Assembly (NCBI GenBank): GCA_045589035.1
Contig: JAZNFJ010000050.1
Location: forward strand, 1-17,476
Source: Avoscillospira sp045589035
Lineage (GTDB): Bacteria > Bacillota > Clostridia > Oscillospirales > Oscillospiraceae
Direction of reading: 5' to 3'
DNA: 17,476 bases
Of the stretch, positions 6,197-14,577 are shown in pieces. Every line of letters begins with the position of its first letter. The stretch's first letter is position 1. The notes below the pieces were generated by a model, which saw only the letters and a list, made by a program, of their open reading frames with translations, had not been told where the DNA came from and ran no database searches. A program made the translations under genes and the position numbers.

Positions 6197-6745
6197 TTTC
6201 CATTCATCCATATAGTGCGCACGTTCACCGCCAATGAATCTCGGTCTGGTTCGGGCGCAGAGGATATTGGCTTCACCAATCTGTTTGATCGACAAGCGAA
6301 CAGGAACAGCAACAGCCTTCAGGTGCATACCAATCAGCGTTCCGCCAATGTCCAATCCGGCTTTTGCTTTGATCTGTTCCACAGCAACAGGACATTCCAT
6401 ATCTTCCCATACGGTTGTTGCAAAAGATCCGCCTGCCTTGGGCTGCGGCTTCACATTGACCATCTCATAACCAAAGCGATCAGCCGTAGACTTTTCAACA
6501 ATCAAGGCGCGGTTCAGGTGTTCGCAGCACTGAACTGCCAACAGAATCCCCTTGGTTTTGATGGTTGGGGCAATGCCCTCGTAAACAGCTTTGGCTGCCT
6601 CCATGCTGGAACCTTTACCAATCCGTTGACCCATGATCTCGCTGGAGGAACAACCGATGACCAGCAAATCGCCTGCTCCAAGACCCGCAGTTTCTACCAG
6701 TTCCGTAATCACCTGCTGTGCCTGTGTTTTGATCTGTTCGTACAT
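6194..6745 (-). CDS. ywlG: UPF0340 family protein (YwlG-like)
   Basis: This 183-residue protein has the expected length for the UPF0340/TIGR01440 family (B. subtilis YwlG is about 180). Recognisable stretches are LLVIGCSSSEIMGQRIGKGSS (about 27-48), LLAVQCCEHLNRALIVE (about 88-104) and the C-terminal RPRFIGGERAHY. The function is not known; the double cysteine (QCCEHLNR) is a family hallmark. Start ATG 6745 follows AAAGGAGG with 8 bases between; an ATG at 6752 would lie one base from that site and is unlikely. It lies 82 bases after the Clp ATPase gene and could be read from it as well as from its own promoter. Confidence 0.88.
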   Translation of the reverse strand: MYEQIKTQAQQVITELVETAGLGAGDLLVIGCSSSEIMGQRIGKGSSMEAAKAVYEGIAPTIKTKGILLAVQCCEHLNRALIVEKSTADRFGYEMVNVKPQPKAGGSFATTVWEDMECPVAVEQIKAKAGLDIGGTLIGMHLKAVAVPVRLSIKQIGEANILCARTRPRFIGGERAHYMDEWK

Positions 6746-6767
6746 AGGGCATACCTCCTTTGTCTAT

Positions 6768-6796
6768 ATCATAAGCCTGTTTTCCCATGACCGCAA
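6768..6796 (-). promoter_or_regulatory. Possible promoter of ywlG
   Basis: On the minus strand TTGCGG (6791-6796), 17 bases, TATGAT (6768-6773). The implied transcript start near 6761 falls at the edge of the ribosome binding site, which is tight but workable. Confidence 0.5.
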
Positions 6797-6827
6797 GGGT
6801 CAGATCAGAACTGTTGTATATGCCAGT

Positions 6828-9143
6828 TTACTGCGCCGTTACAACCACACCGTTTTCATCGGCAGAAATCGCAATGCTTCGGACGGGTTCCATGAAGCTG
6901 TCAATCAGCTTGCCAGCAACAGGGTCTTCCACATCTTTCTGGATAGATCTGCGGAGATTTCTGGCGCCATAAGTGATGGAATAGGACTTCTTGACCAGAT
7001 GATCCAGCAGACTGTCATCCCAGGAGAAACGAACACCACGATTGTCCAGGGACTGACGCAGTTCCTCCAGCATAATGCCCGCAATTCTGCGGAAGTCATC
7101 CTCAGTCAGGCGGTTGAAGCAAATGACTTCATCCACGCGATTGATAAACTCAGGACGCAGGAATTCGCTCAGAGCCTTCATAGCCTTTTCCTTGGTCTGA
7201 TCGGACACCGTCTGACCAAAGCCAACAGAGCCGCCCTTGCGGTCGGAGCCTGCATTGGATGTCATCACGATAATGGTATTCTCAAAGTTTACCATACGAC
7301 CCTGTGCATCGGTAATGCGGCCGTCATCAAGAATCTGAAGCAGAATGTTCAACACATCGGGATGCGCCTTCTCCATTTCATCAAACAGAATGACGGAATA
7401 GGGCTTGCGGCGGATTTTCTCTGTCAGCTGTCCGGCTTCGTCATATCCCACATAACCGGGAGGAGAACCGATCAGTTTGGAAACAGAGTGCTTTTCCATA
7501 TATTCCGACATATCCAGACGGATCAAGGTTTCTACAGAATCAAACAGGTCGTCTGCAAGGCACTTGACCAATTCTGTCTTGCCAACACCAGTCGCGCCCA
7601 CAAAGATAAAGGACACAGGCCGCTTCTTGGGAGAAATACCGACGCGGCTGCGGCGAATAGCAGCTGCAACAGCAGAAATCGCCTCGTCCTGACCGATAAT
7701 CCTGCGCTTCAGCCGCTCCTCCAACATACGAAGCTGGTCATATTCCTGAGCCTGGATCTTACTGGCAGGAATCTTGGTCCAAAGTTCAATGATGCGGGCC
7801 AGATTTTCGATGGTCAGCGCAGGCTTGGGCTCTTCCTCCAGAACAGCAAGTTCCTTCTCCACCTGCAGCTTCCGACTGCGCAGTTCTGCCATTCTGGCAT
7901 AGTCCTGCTCCTCAGACTCCGTAATGATCTGCAGCTCCAGATCCAGATCGTCCATCTCTTTCTTCAGAGCCATTCTCTGACCAATGGATTTGTTCTTCAA
8001 ATTCACATCGGAGCAGGCTTCATCCAGCAGATCAATGGCCTTATCAGGCAGAAAACGGTCGGTGATATACCGCTCAGACAGCACAACTGCCTGCCGTGCA
8101 ATTTCCGGAGAAACTTCCACACCATGGAACTCCTCATAATAGTGAGAAATACCGCGGATGATGGCTACTGCTTCTTCCATAGTCGGCTCGTTGACCGTCA
8201 CAGGCTGGAAGCGGCGCTCCAAAGCAGAGTCCTTTTCGATATACTTACGGTATTCCTTGAAGGTCGTTGCGCCAATAACCTGAATTTCACCGCGTGAAAG
8301 GGCAGGCTTGAGGATGTTGGCGGCATTCATGCTGCCCTCCGCATCACCGGCACCAACCAGATTGTGAACTTCATCAATGACCAGAATGACATTTCCAAGT
8401 TTTTTGACCTCTTCGATCAAACTTTTCATGCGGCTTTCAAACTGGCCACGGAACTGGGTACCTGCCACCAAAGCTGTGAGATCCAGCAGATAAACTTCCT
8501 TATCCTGCAGCTTGTAGGGCACGTCTTTGGCAACGATCCGCTGGGCAAGTCCCTCGGCAATGGCAGTCTTACCAACACCGGGTTCGCCGATCAGACAAGG
8601 ATTGTTCTTCTGACGGCGGTTCAGGATCTGAATGACCCGTTCCGTCTCCACATCCCGTCCAATGACCTTATCCAAACCGCCATCTCTGGCCTTCTTCGTC
8701 AGGTTAAGACAGTAGGTATCCAGAAACTTTTTCTTTTTATTCTTATTTCCGCGGTCATGTTTCTCCTGTTTATCACCTTCCGGCGCAGGATTCTGTGCAG
8801 GAAGGTTTTCCTCCTGCCGCCCGCCAAAAAGCTTATTCAGGAACGGGAAGGTCGCCGTCTGGCTGTCCATTTCTTCCTCATCATCGTCGTCTTCGTTCTG
8901 GGATTGCCCCATGGACATAAGTCCTTCCATGCCCTGGAAGGCATCCAGCATTTCATTGGACAGACCTTCCAGTTCTTCCTCAGACAGACCCATACGGCTG
9001 ATCATATCCTCCACGGGTTTCAAGCCCATATCCTTGGCACATTTCAGACAAAGTCCCTCGGAAACAGTCTTGCCGTTATCTATTTTCGTGATAAAGATCA
9101 CAGCTAAATTTTTCTTACATTTCGAACACAAAGTGGGTTGCAT
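6828..9143 (-). CDS. clpE: Clp ATPase with N-terminal zinc finger (ClpE-like AAA+ unfoldase)
   Basis: This ~771-residue class I Clp/Hsp100 protein would unfold substrates for ClpP. Approximate positions: four-cysteine zinc finger (C6, C9, C32, C35) as in ClpE and McsA, in place of the double ClpN domain of ClpC; a low-complexity linker, first acidic (EDDDDEEE, ~84-91), then Lys-rich (~124-140); first AAA+ module with Walker A GEPGVGKT (~186) and Walker B VILVIDE (~252); a coiled-coil/UVR-like middle region (~390-440); second AAA+ module with GATGVGKT (~516), VILFDE (~584), sensor MTSNAG (~627). A VGF tripeptide (~640) is at the place of the ClpP-docking loop, so partnering with ClpP is likely. 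Start: AAGGAG precedes both a TTG (9146) and the ATG (9143); I chose the ATG. No CtsR operator was seen. It follows the DUF5711 gene by 73 bases. Confidence 0.88.
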   Translation of the reverse strand: MQPTLCSKCKKNLAVIFITKIDNGKTVSEGLCLKCAKDMGLKPVEDMISRMGLSEEELEGLSNEMLDAFQGMEGLMSMGQSQNEDDDDEEEMDSQTATFPFLNKLFGGRQEENLPAQNPAPEGDKQEKHDRGNKNKKKKFLDTYCLNLTKKARDGGLDKVIGRDVETERVIQILNRRQKNNPCLIGEPGVGKTAIAEGLAQRIVAKDVPYKLQDKEVYLLDLTALVAGTQFRGQFESRMKSLIEEVKKLGNVILVIDEVHNLVGAGDAEGSMNAANILKPALSRGEIQVIGATTFKEYRKYIEKDSALERRFQPVTVNEPTMEEAVAIIRGISHYYEEFHGVEVSPEIARQAVVLSERYITDRFLPDKAIDLLDEACSDVNLKNKSIGQRMALKKEMDDLDLELQIITESEEQDYARMAELRSRKLQVEKELAVLEEEPKPALTIENLARIIELWTKIPASKIQAQEYDQLRMLEERLKRRIIGQDEAISAVAAAIRRSRVGISPKKRPVSFIFVGATGVGKTELVKCLADDLFDSVETLIRLDMSEYMEKHSVSKLIGSPPGYVGYDEAGQLTEKIRRKPYSVILFDEMEKAHPDVLNILLQILDDGRITDAQGRMVNFENTIIVMTSNAGSDRKGGSVGFGQTVSDQTKEKAMKALSEFLRPEFINRVDEVICFNRLTEDDFRRIAGIMLEELRQSLDNRGVRFSWDDSLLDHLVKKSYSITYGARNLRRSIQKDVEDPVAGKLIDSFMEPVRSIAISADENGVVVTAQ

Positions 9144-9175
9144 CAAACAGTTCTCCTTCTATAAGAGGTACAAGC

Positions 9176-9204
9176 AGTATAGCACAATTCCTGCGGTGTG
9201 CCTA
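9176..9204 (-). promoter_or_regulatory. Extended -10 promoter of the Clp ATPase gene
   Basis: On the minus strand TGC followed by TATACT (9176-9184) is an extended -10 element; the -35 region (TAGGCA at 9199-9204) is poor. A small inverted repeat GCGGT/ACCGC (9193-9197 with 9204-9208) overlaps this -35. There is no T-tract after it, so it is not a terminator for the upstream operon. Confidence 0.55.
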
Positions 9205-9216
9205 CCGCCAAATAAT

Positions 9217-10380
9217 TCAAGGAATATACAGGGTTCCTGTTCCTCCGCCCAGAAGCAATGCCGTGCCGTCACGGCGCATCAGTACAGCAGTAGCCCCTCC
9301 GGTATTTTCCGTCTGGGAACAGACAGAAAGATTGCGATCATAGACCGTCAGACCTCTGGACGTCAGCACAGCAATGTACTTGCCGGCTGCAGAAAGATCC
9401 AGAATTTCCTGTCCGATATAGACAGAAACGGGATCATCCATTGCATCATCCATAACCACCAGAGAGTAACGGTTGCCTGCTCTATAGGTATTCAGAGATA
9501 ATGCCAAAAATCCATTGCCGGAGTTGTCAAAATCTTTCAGATAACCACCGTCATAGTTATAGGTTTTCACTTCTTCCCCATCGGCAGAATAGTAATGCAC
9601 ACCGTTCTCACCAATGGTACACAGGGTATCCGCATCCACATACATCAAATCATAAATCAAAGCAGAGCCAAGATGAACCGTTCCGACAATCTGATCAGAA
9701 TCCGTGCGGAAGAAATTAAGAGTAGAGGAAAAACTCCCGTTTTTCTGATCCAGACCGATGGCAGCCATCTCCTTGCCGGTTTCCGACACAGCGCAAAGAG
9801 AAAAGAATGTGCTGGTGGACAGCCAACGATAGACCAGTTCCTGTTTTTTATTGTAGACAGACAGCACAGATTTATATCCGCCTTCTGAAGTCAGATAACA
9901 AATCTGACCATTTTCGGTAATATCTGCATCCAGAATAGGCTTTTCTGTTTCTATCCGAAGTACTTCGCCGGCATTTTTCTGAACAGCCAGCAGTGTATTG
10001 CCGCCTGCATCGTATGCCATAACCATCTGATCCGTCGACTGGATCTGCGGCAGAGCCATATGACCCTGAGAAAGAAATACCAGTTTGCCATCAGGTGCGT
10101 AGGTGCTAAGACCACTGACAGATGCAACGGCAAGACCATCGTCAAAACCGGCATAACAGTTGCTGTTGTGGGCATCAAAGCTATACGCGCTGTGACTCTT
10201 TTCCCCGCCGGTTATCCAATATTTCAACCGCAGCAGGCGCGCATTCATGTGAAGTTCATTCCAAAATAGGAACAGAGAAACTGCACCGCAGACCAACACT
10301 GCAATCACGGCCATAACCGCAATCCGTTTCAGAAGGGTCTGATCCTTGGGCTTCTTCACAACTTTTAACTTATTCCACAT
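9217..10380 (-). CDS. DUF5711 family membrane-anchored protein, probably beta-propeller
   Basis: This is a 387-residue protein. A basic N-terminus (KVVKKPKDQTLLKR) precedes one membrane segment at about 19-40, so the rest should lie outside the membrane. The remainder is built from repeated short strands with YSADGE-, YAPDGK- and RRDGTA-like turns, typical of a propeller, and fits DUF5711, a family of unknown function in Clostridia. The start is ATG 10380, which has GGGAAGG (10390-10396) nine bases upstream; the ATGs at 10398-10404 have no ribosome site. The start codon overlaps the end of truA by 11 bases, so translation is probably coupled. It is the last gene of the seven-gene operon and no intrinsic terminator follows. 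Confidence 0.75.
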   Translation of the reverse strand: MWNKLKVVKKPKDQTLLKRIAVMAVIAVLVCGAVSLFLFWNELHMNARLLRLKYWITGGEKSHSAYSFDAHNSNCYAGFDDGLAVASVSGLSTYAPDGKLVFLSQGHMALPQIQSTDQMVMAYDAGGNTLLAVQKNAGEVLRIETEKPILDADITENGQICYLTSEGGYKSVLSVYNKKQELVYRWLSTSTFFSLCAVSETGKEMAAIGLDQKNGSFSSTLNFFRTDSDQIVGTVHLGSALIYDLMYVDADTLCTIGENGVHYYSADGEEVKTYNYDGGYLKDFDNSGNGFLALSLNTYRAGNRYSLVVMDDAMDDPVSVYIGQEILDLSAAGKYIAVLTSRGLTVYDRNLSVCSQTENTGGATAVLMRRDGTALLLGGGTGTLYIP

Positions 10381-11134
10381 GGAACGACACCTTCCCATCA
10401 TCATACCAAAGCTTCGTCATGTACAAACCACCGGGAGGAACTGTTGGGCCGGCAGCAGTCCGATTGCCGGATTCCAGCAATGCGCCGATTTCCTCTGGCT
10501 TGATCTTCCCTTCAGCCGCATAGACCACAGTTCCAGCCATAGCACGGGCCATGTTGTAAAGAAAACCATTGGCACAAACCTTCAGCCGGATCAGATCGCC
10601 CTCTCGTTCTACATCATAATAATAAACTGTACGCACCGTGGATTTTACATCTGTTCCAACAGATCGAACAGCCGCAAAATCATGTGTTCCCACAAACTGG
10701 TTGGCTGCCTCCTGCATGATCTTCTCATCCAAATGCTTGGGATAAAACCAAGCGCGGTTTACATAAAACGGATCGCGGATACGGGAGTTATAAATCAGAT
10801 AGGTATACTCTTTCCGCACGCAGGAACCTATGGCATTGAAATCATCATGTACCTCCATGGCACCTGTGACCACAATATCTTCAGGGAGATGGGTGTTCAT
10901 GGCATAAGGAAGACGATCCACAGGAATCGTAGATGTGGTGCGGAAGTTAGCCACATATTTTCTGGCATGGACGCCGGCATCGGTTCTGCCGCACCCGGTC
11001 ATTTTCACAGGATGCCCTACAATTCGTGCTGCGGCTTCTTCCATGGTCTGCCCCACGGAGATATCCCGCTTCTGAACCTGCCAGCCGTGATAAGCCGTGC
11101 CTTCATAGGTTAAAAAGAGGGCAATATTGCGCAT
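10370..11134 (-). CDS. truA: tRNA pseudouridine synthase A
   Basis: This 254-residue enzyme isomerises uridines 38-40 in the tRNA anticodon stem-loop. The catalytic aspartate is D52 in GCGRTDAGVHA, and the N-terminal pattern YEGTAYHGWQVQ and the KEYTYLIYN stretch are those of TruA. Start ATG 11134 follows GGAGG, six bases away; that site overlaps the ecfT stop region (gap 12 bases). The ecfT-truA adjacency is common in Firmicutes. Confidence 0.95.
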   Translation of the reverse strand: MRNIALFLTYEGTAYHGWQVQKRDISVGQTMEEAAARIVGHPVKMTGCGRTDAGVHARKYVANFRTTSTIPVDRLPYAMNTHLPEDIVVTGAMEVHDDFNAIGSCVRKEYTYLIYNSRIRDPFYVNRAWFYPKHLDEKIMQEAANQFVGTHDFAAVRSVGTDVKSTVRTVYYYDVEREGDLIRLKVCANGFLYNMARAMAGTVVYAAEGKIKPEEIGALLESGNRTAAGPTVPPGGLYMTKLWYDDGKVSFHVE

Positions 11135-11146
11135 AATAATCCTCCG

Positions 11147-11950
11147 TTACAGTCCAAATCTTCCCAAACAGATCACAATTATCATAAAAACGATGCCGCC
11201 AATCAAAGCAACTGCATCCCTGCGGCCATAATGCAGCTGCTTCATTCTGGTTCTGCCGTCACCGCCGTGATAGCAGCGGCATTCCATGGCAACAGCCAGT
11301 TCATCCGCACGCCGGAAGGAACTGATAAACAGCGGCACCAAAATGGGGACCAGCGCTTTTGCTCTGGAAAGCAGGCTTCCGCTTTCAAAATCGGCGCCTC
11401 TCGCCTTCTGGGCGCTCATAATCTTGTCGGTTTCTTCAATCAGTGTAGGAATAAATCGCAGTGCAATACACATCATCATCGCCAGTTCGTGAACGGGAAC
11501 TTTGATCTTCTTCAACGGATTCAAAAGCTGTTCCAGTCCGTCCGTCAAGGCAATGGGAGATGTGGTATAGGTTAACATAAAAGTTCCAGCGATGAGCATG
11601 GAGATACGCAGTGCCATAAAGATGGCACTGAAAATGCCCTCTTTTGTAATGGTAAAAATCCAGAATTTTACGAGTGTTTCGCCGGGTGTATAGAACAGAT
11701 TCAAAACACCCGTAAGAATTATAATAAACAGCAAGGGTTTCAGGCTCTTGACAATGGTCTTAGGCTGAATTTTCGACAGCCCGATTACCATGGCCAACAT
11801 AGTAAAGACCAAACCATAAGTCAAAAACCACTTGGCGCTGAACAAGGTGATAATATAGACGATCACCAAAATCAGCTTTGTTCTGGGATCCAATCGATGC
11901 ACGACTGTATCACCAGGAAAAAATTGACCGAGGGTAATATCCTTAAGCAC
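11147..11950 (-). CDS. ecfT: ECF transporter transmembrane subunit EcfT
   Basis: This 267-residue membrane protein couples the EcfA ATPases to a substrate-binding S component. It has several hydrophobic segments (about 27-45, 47-62, 70-90, 105-130, 245-265) and the cytoplasmic coupling-helix motifs SAQKARGADF and AMECRCY. It starts with GTG at 11950: GGGAGG lies 8 bases upstream, and GTGCTTAA overlaps the end of ecfA2 by 8 bases. No S component gene is present here, so the module is probably of the shared (group II) kind that serves several vitamin S components encoded elsewhere. Confidence 0.93.
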   Translation of the reverse strand: MLKDITLGQFFPGDTVVHRLDPRTKLILVIVYIITLFSAKWFLTYGLVFTMLAMVIGLSKIQPKTIVKSLKPLLFIIILTGVLNLFYTPGETLVKFWIFTITKEGIFSAIFMALRISMLIAGTFMLTYTTSPIALTDGLEQLLNPLKKIKVPVHELAMMMCIALRFIPTLIEETDKIMSAQKARGADFESGSLLSRAKALVPILVPLFISSFRRADELAVAMECRCYHGGDGRTRMKQLHYGRRDAVALIGGIVFMIIVICLGRFGL

Positions 11951-12809
11951 GGGAAACGCCTCCCTTCAATGCAAGGAGCGCTTCCTTCGCCTGTTCCACC
12001 GTATAAACAGAAGCATCCACGGGAAGTCCCATAGTCTGCAGCTGCAAAAATACCTGCGTGATCTGCGGCACAGCCAGACCCATGGAAGTCAGTTCCTCCG
12101 CATGGGCAAAAACTTCACGAGGTGTGCCGGTCATGGCGACTGTACCATGGTTCATGACGATCAGCCTGTCCACATTGGAAGCGATTTCCTCCATACTGTG
12201 GCTGACCATAATGACCGTAGCATTCTGCGCCTGCTGATAGGCGCGGATATTGGACAGGATACCTTCCCGACCTACCGGATCCAGACCGGCCGTAGGTTCA
12301 TCGAGGATCAGAACCTCCGGCTCCATGGCGATCACACCGGCAATGGCTGCCCGTCGCTTCTGACCGCCGGAAAGTTCAAAGGGGGATTTATCCAGATTTT
12401 TCTCAGAAAGACCGGCAAAACCGGCAGCACGGCGCACCCGTACATCGATTTCGTCTGCAGAAAGTCCCATGTTCTTTGGTCCAAAGGCAATGTCTTTATA
12501 GACCGTTTCCTCAAAAAGCTGATACTCCGGGTACTGGAACACCAGACCCACACGAAACCGGGCTTCTCTGGTGTATTTCTTGCTGCTCCAGATGTCACGG
12601 CCATTGAGCAGCACCTCACCGGAGGTAGGCTTCAGCAGGCCGTTCAGGTGCTGGATCATGGTGGACTTACCGGAGCCTGTATGACCGATAATGCCAACAA
12701 ATTCCCCGGAATATACCTCTAAATTCACATTATGAATGGCATCACTCTGGAAGGGTGTGCCCTCACCATAAGTGTGCGTTAAATTCTTTGTCTGTAATAC
12801 AGGATTCAA
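11943..12809 (-). CDS. ecfA2: ECF transporter ATPase EcfA2
   Basis: This 288-residue ABC ATPase has Walker A GHTGSGKST (42-50), Q-loop FQYPEYQLF (about 91-99), signature LSGGQKRR (146-153), Walker B LILDE (167-171) and switch VSHS. It pairs with EcfA1 as the heterodimeric motor. The start is a TTG at 12809; GGAGG lies nine bases upstream and there is no ATG nearby. The 18-base gap after ecfA1 and 8-base overlap with ecfT indicate co-translation. Confidence 0.93.
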   Translation of the reverse strand: MNPVLQTKNLTHTYGEGTPFQSDAIHNVNLEVYSGEFVGIIGHTGSGKSTMIQHLNGLLKPTSGEVLLNGRDIWSSKKYTREARFRVGLVFQYPEYQLFEETVYKDIAFGPKNMGLSADEIDVRVRRAAGFAGLSEKNLDKSPFELSGGQKRRAAIAGVIAMEPEVLILDEPTAGLDPVGREGILSNIRAYQQAQNATVIMVSHSMEEIASNVDRLIVMNHGTVAMTGTPREVFAHAEELTSMGLAVPQITQVFLQLQTMGLPVDASVYTVEQAKEALLALKGGVSRA

Positions 12810-12827
12810 TGTTCCTATCCTCCGAAA

Positions 12828-13688
12828 TCAGGGTCGGATCTGCGTAAATGTTTCCTGCAGTACCCGCGCGCATGCCTCAACAGAGAGTGCATCAAGAGGA
12901 AGATCAAAACCTTCCTTGTTCAGTTCAAATAAGAGCCGCGTCGTTTCCGGCACAGTCAGTCCCACAGAGCAGAGAAGTTCCACCTGGGTAAAAACTTGTT
13001 CCGGTGCTCCGTCTGCAATGACCTTACCTTCAGACATAACCACCACCCGATCTGCCAGAACAGCCTCCGGCATATGATGGGTGATCAGAACGACTGTCAT
13101 ATGGTGTTCCTTATTCAGGCGGGAAATGGCCTGCAGCACTTCCCTTCTGCCCTGGGGGTCCAGCATAGCAGTAGGCTCGTCCAACACAATGCATCTGGGG
13201 CGCATGGCCATAACACCGGCAATGGCAATCCGCTGCTTCTGTCCGCCGGAAAGCAGATGGGGCGCATGATCCCGATAGTGGTACATATCCACTTCTTTTA
13301 ATGCTTCATCTACCCGCTTACGAATTTCAGACGGCTCCACACCCAGATTTTCCGGAGCGAAGGCAACATCTTCCTCCACAATATTGGAAACGATCTGGTT
13401 ATCCGGGTTCTGGAATACCATGCCCACCTGCTGGCGGATCTGCATCAACAGTTCTTCCTGCCGGGTATCCATTCCAAAGACGTGCACACTGCCGCCGGAC
13501 GGCAGCAGAATCGCATTAAAATGCTTGGCAAGGGTGGATTTGCCGCAGCCGTTGTGACCGAGAACTGCCACAAAACTCCCCTGCTCAATTTCCAAATTCA
13601 AATGTTCAAAGACCTGAATGGGATCTGTATTTTCTGTGCCGGGATAGGCATAGGACAGATCCTGTGCGGTCAAAACCTGATTGTTCAT
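12828..13688 (-). CDS. ecfA1: ECF transporter ATPase EcfA1
   Basis: This 286-residue ABC ATPase has Walker A GHNGCGKST (44-52), Q-loop FQNPDNQIV (92-100), signature LSGGQKQR (146-153), Walker B CIVLDE (166-171) and switch histidine in ITHH (about 204). The FQNPDNQ form is usual for EcfA1, while the neighbour carries FQYPEYQ as in EcfA2. Start ATG 13688 has AAAGGA six bases upstream. The gap to the methyltransferase stop is only 10 bases. Confidence 0.94.
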   Translation of the reverse strand: MNNQVLTAQDLSYAYPGTENTDPIQVFEHLNLEIEQGSFVAVLGHNGCGKSTLAKHFNAILLPSGGSVHVFGMDTRQEELLMQIRQQVGMVFQNPDNQIVSNIVEEDVAFAPENLGVEPSEIRKRVDEALKEVDMYHYRDHAPHLLSGGQKQRIAIAGVMAMRPRCIVLDEPTAMLDPQGRREVLQAISRLNKEHHMTVVLITHHMPEAVLADRVVVMSEGKVIADGAPEQVFTQVELLCSVGLTVPETTRLLFELNKEGFDLPLDALSVEACARVLQETFTQIRP

Positions 13689-13698
13689 AGTTTATCCT

Positions 13699-14559
13699 TT
13701 ATCGAAACCAGCGGCCTGTACTGCCGCAGGGCAGGGTCAGACCGGAATGACTGACCGGCAGTCCCAGTTCCTGACATTCTGTATGTCCGCCGTATTTTTT
13801 TGTAATCAAAGTGTCCATCATGTAACCCAAAACGGAGGGCGCAAGTCCCGTGGTGTAGGAGTTGATGATGACAAACAGAGGATCATCAGACAAAACACCC
13901 ATAACCAGTTCCAGGAACGGATACAGATCCTTTTCCAGCTTCCAGATTTCACCGGAAGGACCTCTGCCGTAAGAGGGCGGATCCATAATAATAGCATCAT
14001 AGCGACGGCCGCGCTTGATTTCCCGCTCCACAAACTTGGCACAGTCATCAATGATCCAGCGGATGGGCGCATCCTCTAGACCGGAAGACTTGGCATTCTC
14101 TCTTGCCCATGCCACCATACCCTTGGCTGCATCCACATGGCAGACCGATGCACCGGCAGCGGCAGCAGCCAGAGTCGCACCGCCTGTATAGGCAAAGAGG
14201 TTCAGCACATTGACATGCCGACCGGCATTCTTGATCTGCTCCATGGAGAAGTCCCAGTTCGCAGCCTGCTCCGGAAACACACCTGTATGCTTGAAGTTCA
14301 TGGGCTTGACATTAAAGACCAGAGGACCGTACTTCACCTGCCACCGCTCCGGCAGTTTGTGCTCATTCCACTTGCCGCCGCCGGTATTGCTTCTGGCATA
14401 ACGGCCGTCAAAATTCCGCCAGCGACGGTCCGTTTTGGGCGTGTTCCAGATGACCTGCGGGTCAGGTCGGACAAGGGTGTACTTGCCCCAGCGCTCCAGT
14501 TTTTCGCCGCCGGAGGTATCGATGACCTCGTAATCATTCCATTTATCTGCAATCCACAT
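13699..14559 (-). CDS. Class I SAM-dependent methyltransferase, RlmI-like (probable rRNA methyltransferase)
   Basis: This 286-residue protein has the SAM-binding motif I VLNLFAYTGGATLAAAAAG (about 118-137), an acidic residue after the next strand (HVDAAKG, D143), IIDD (about 169-172) and the catalytic-site motif DPPSYGRGP (193-201). These are the features of the Methyltrans_SAM/RlmI-type group, which methylates 23S rRNA cytosine. An N-terminal PUA domain, present in E. coli RlmI, is not obvious; about 75 residues precede the conserved part, so the exact substrate is open. ATG 14559 has CGGAG seven bases upstream. It is the second gene of the operon, 18 bases after the penicillin-binding protein. 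Confidence 0.85.
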   Translation of the reverse strand: MWIADKWNDYEVIDTSGGEKLERWGKYTLVRPDPQVIWNTPKTDRRWRNFDGRYARSNTGGGKWNEHKLPERWQVKYGPLVFNVKPMNFKHTGVFPEQAANWDFSMEQIKNAGRHVNVLNLFAYTGGATLAAAAAGASVCHVDAAKGMVAWARENAKSSGLEDAPIRWIIDDCAKFVEREIKRGRRYDAIIMDPPSYGRGPSGEIWKLEKDLYPFLELVMGVLSDDPLFVIINSYTTGLAPSVLGYMMDTLITKKYGGHTECQELGLPVSHSGLTLPCGSTGRWFR

Positions 14560-14577
14560 ATTGAAACTCCGTTTCTG

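Noticed and set aside
6633..8297. Plus-strand open frame of 554 codons opposite the Clp ATPase and ywlG
   Set aside because: It spans two clear minus-strand genes and has no family resemblance or ribosome site.
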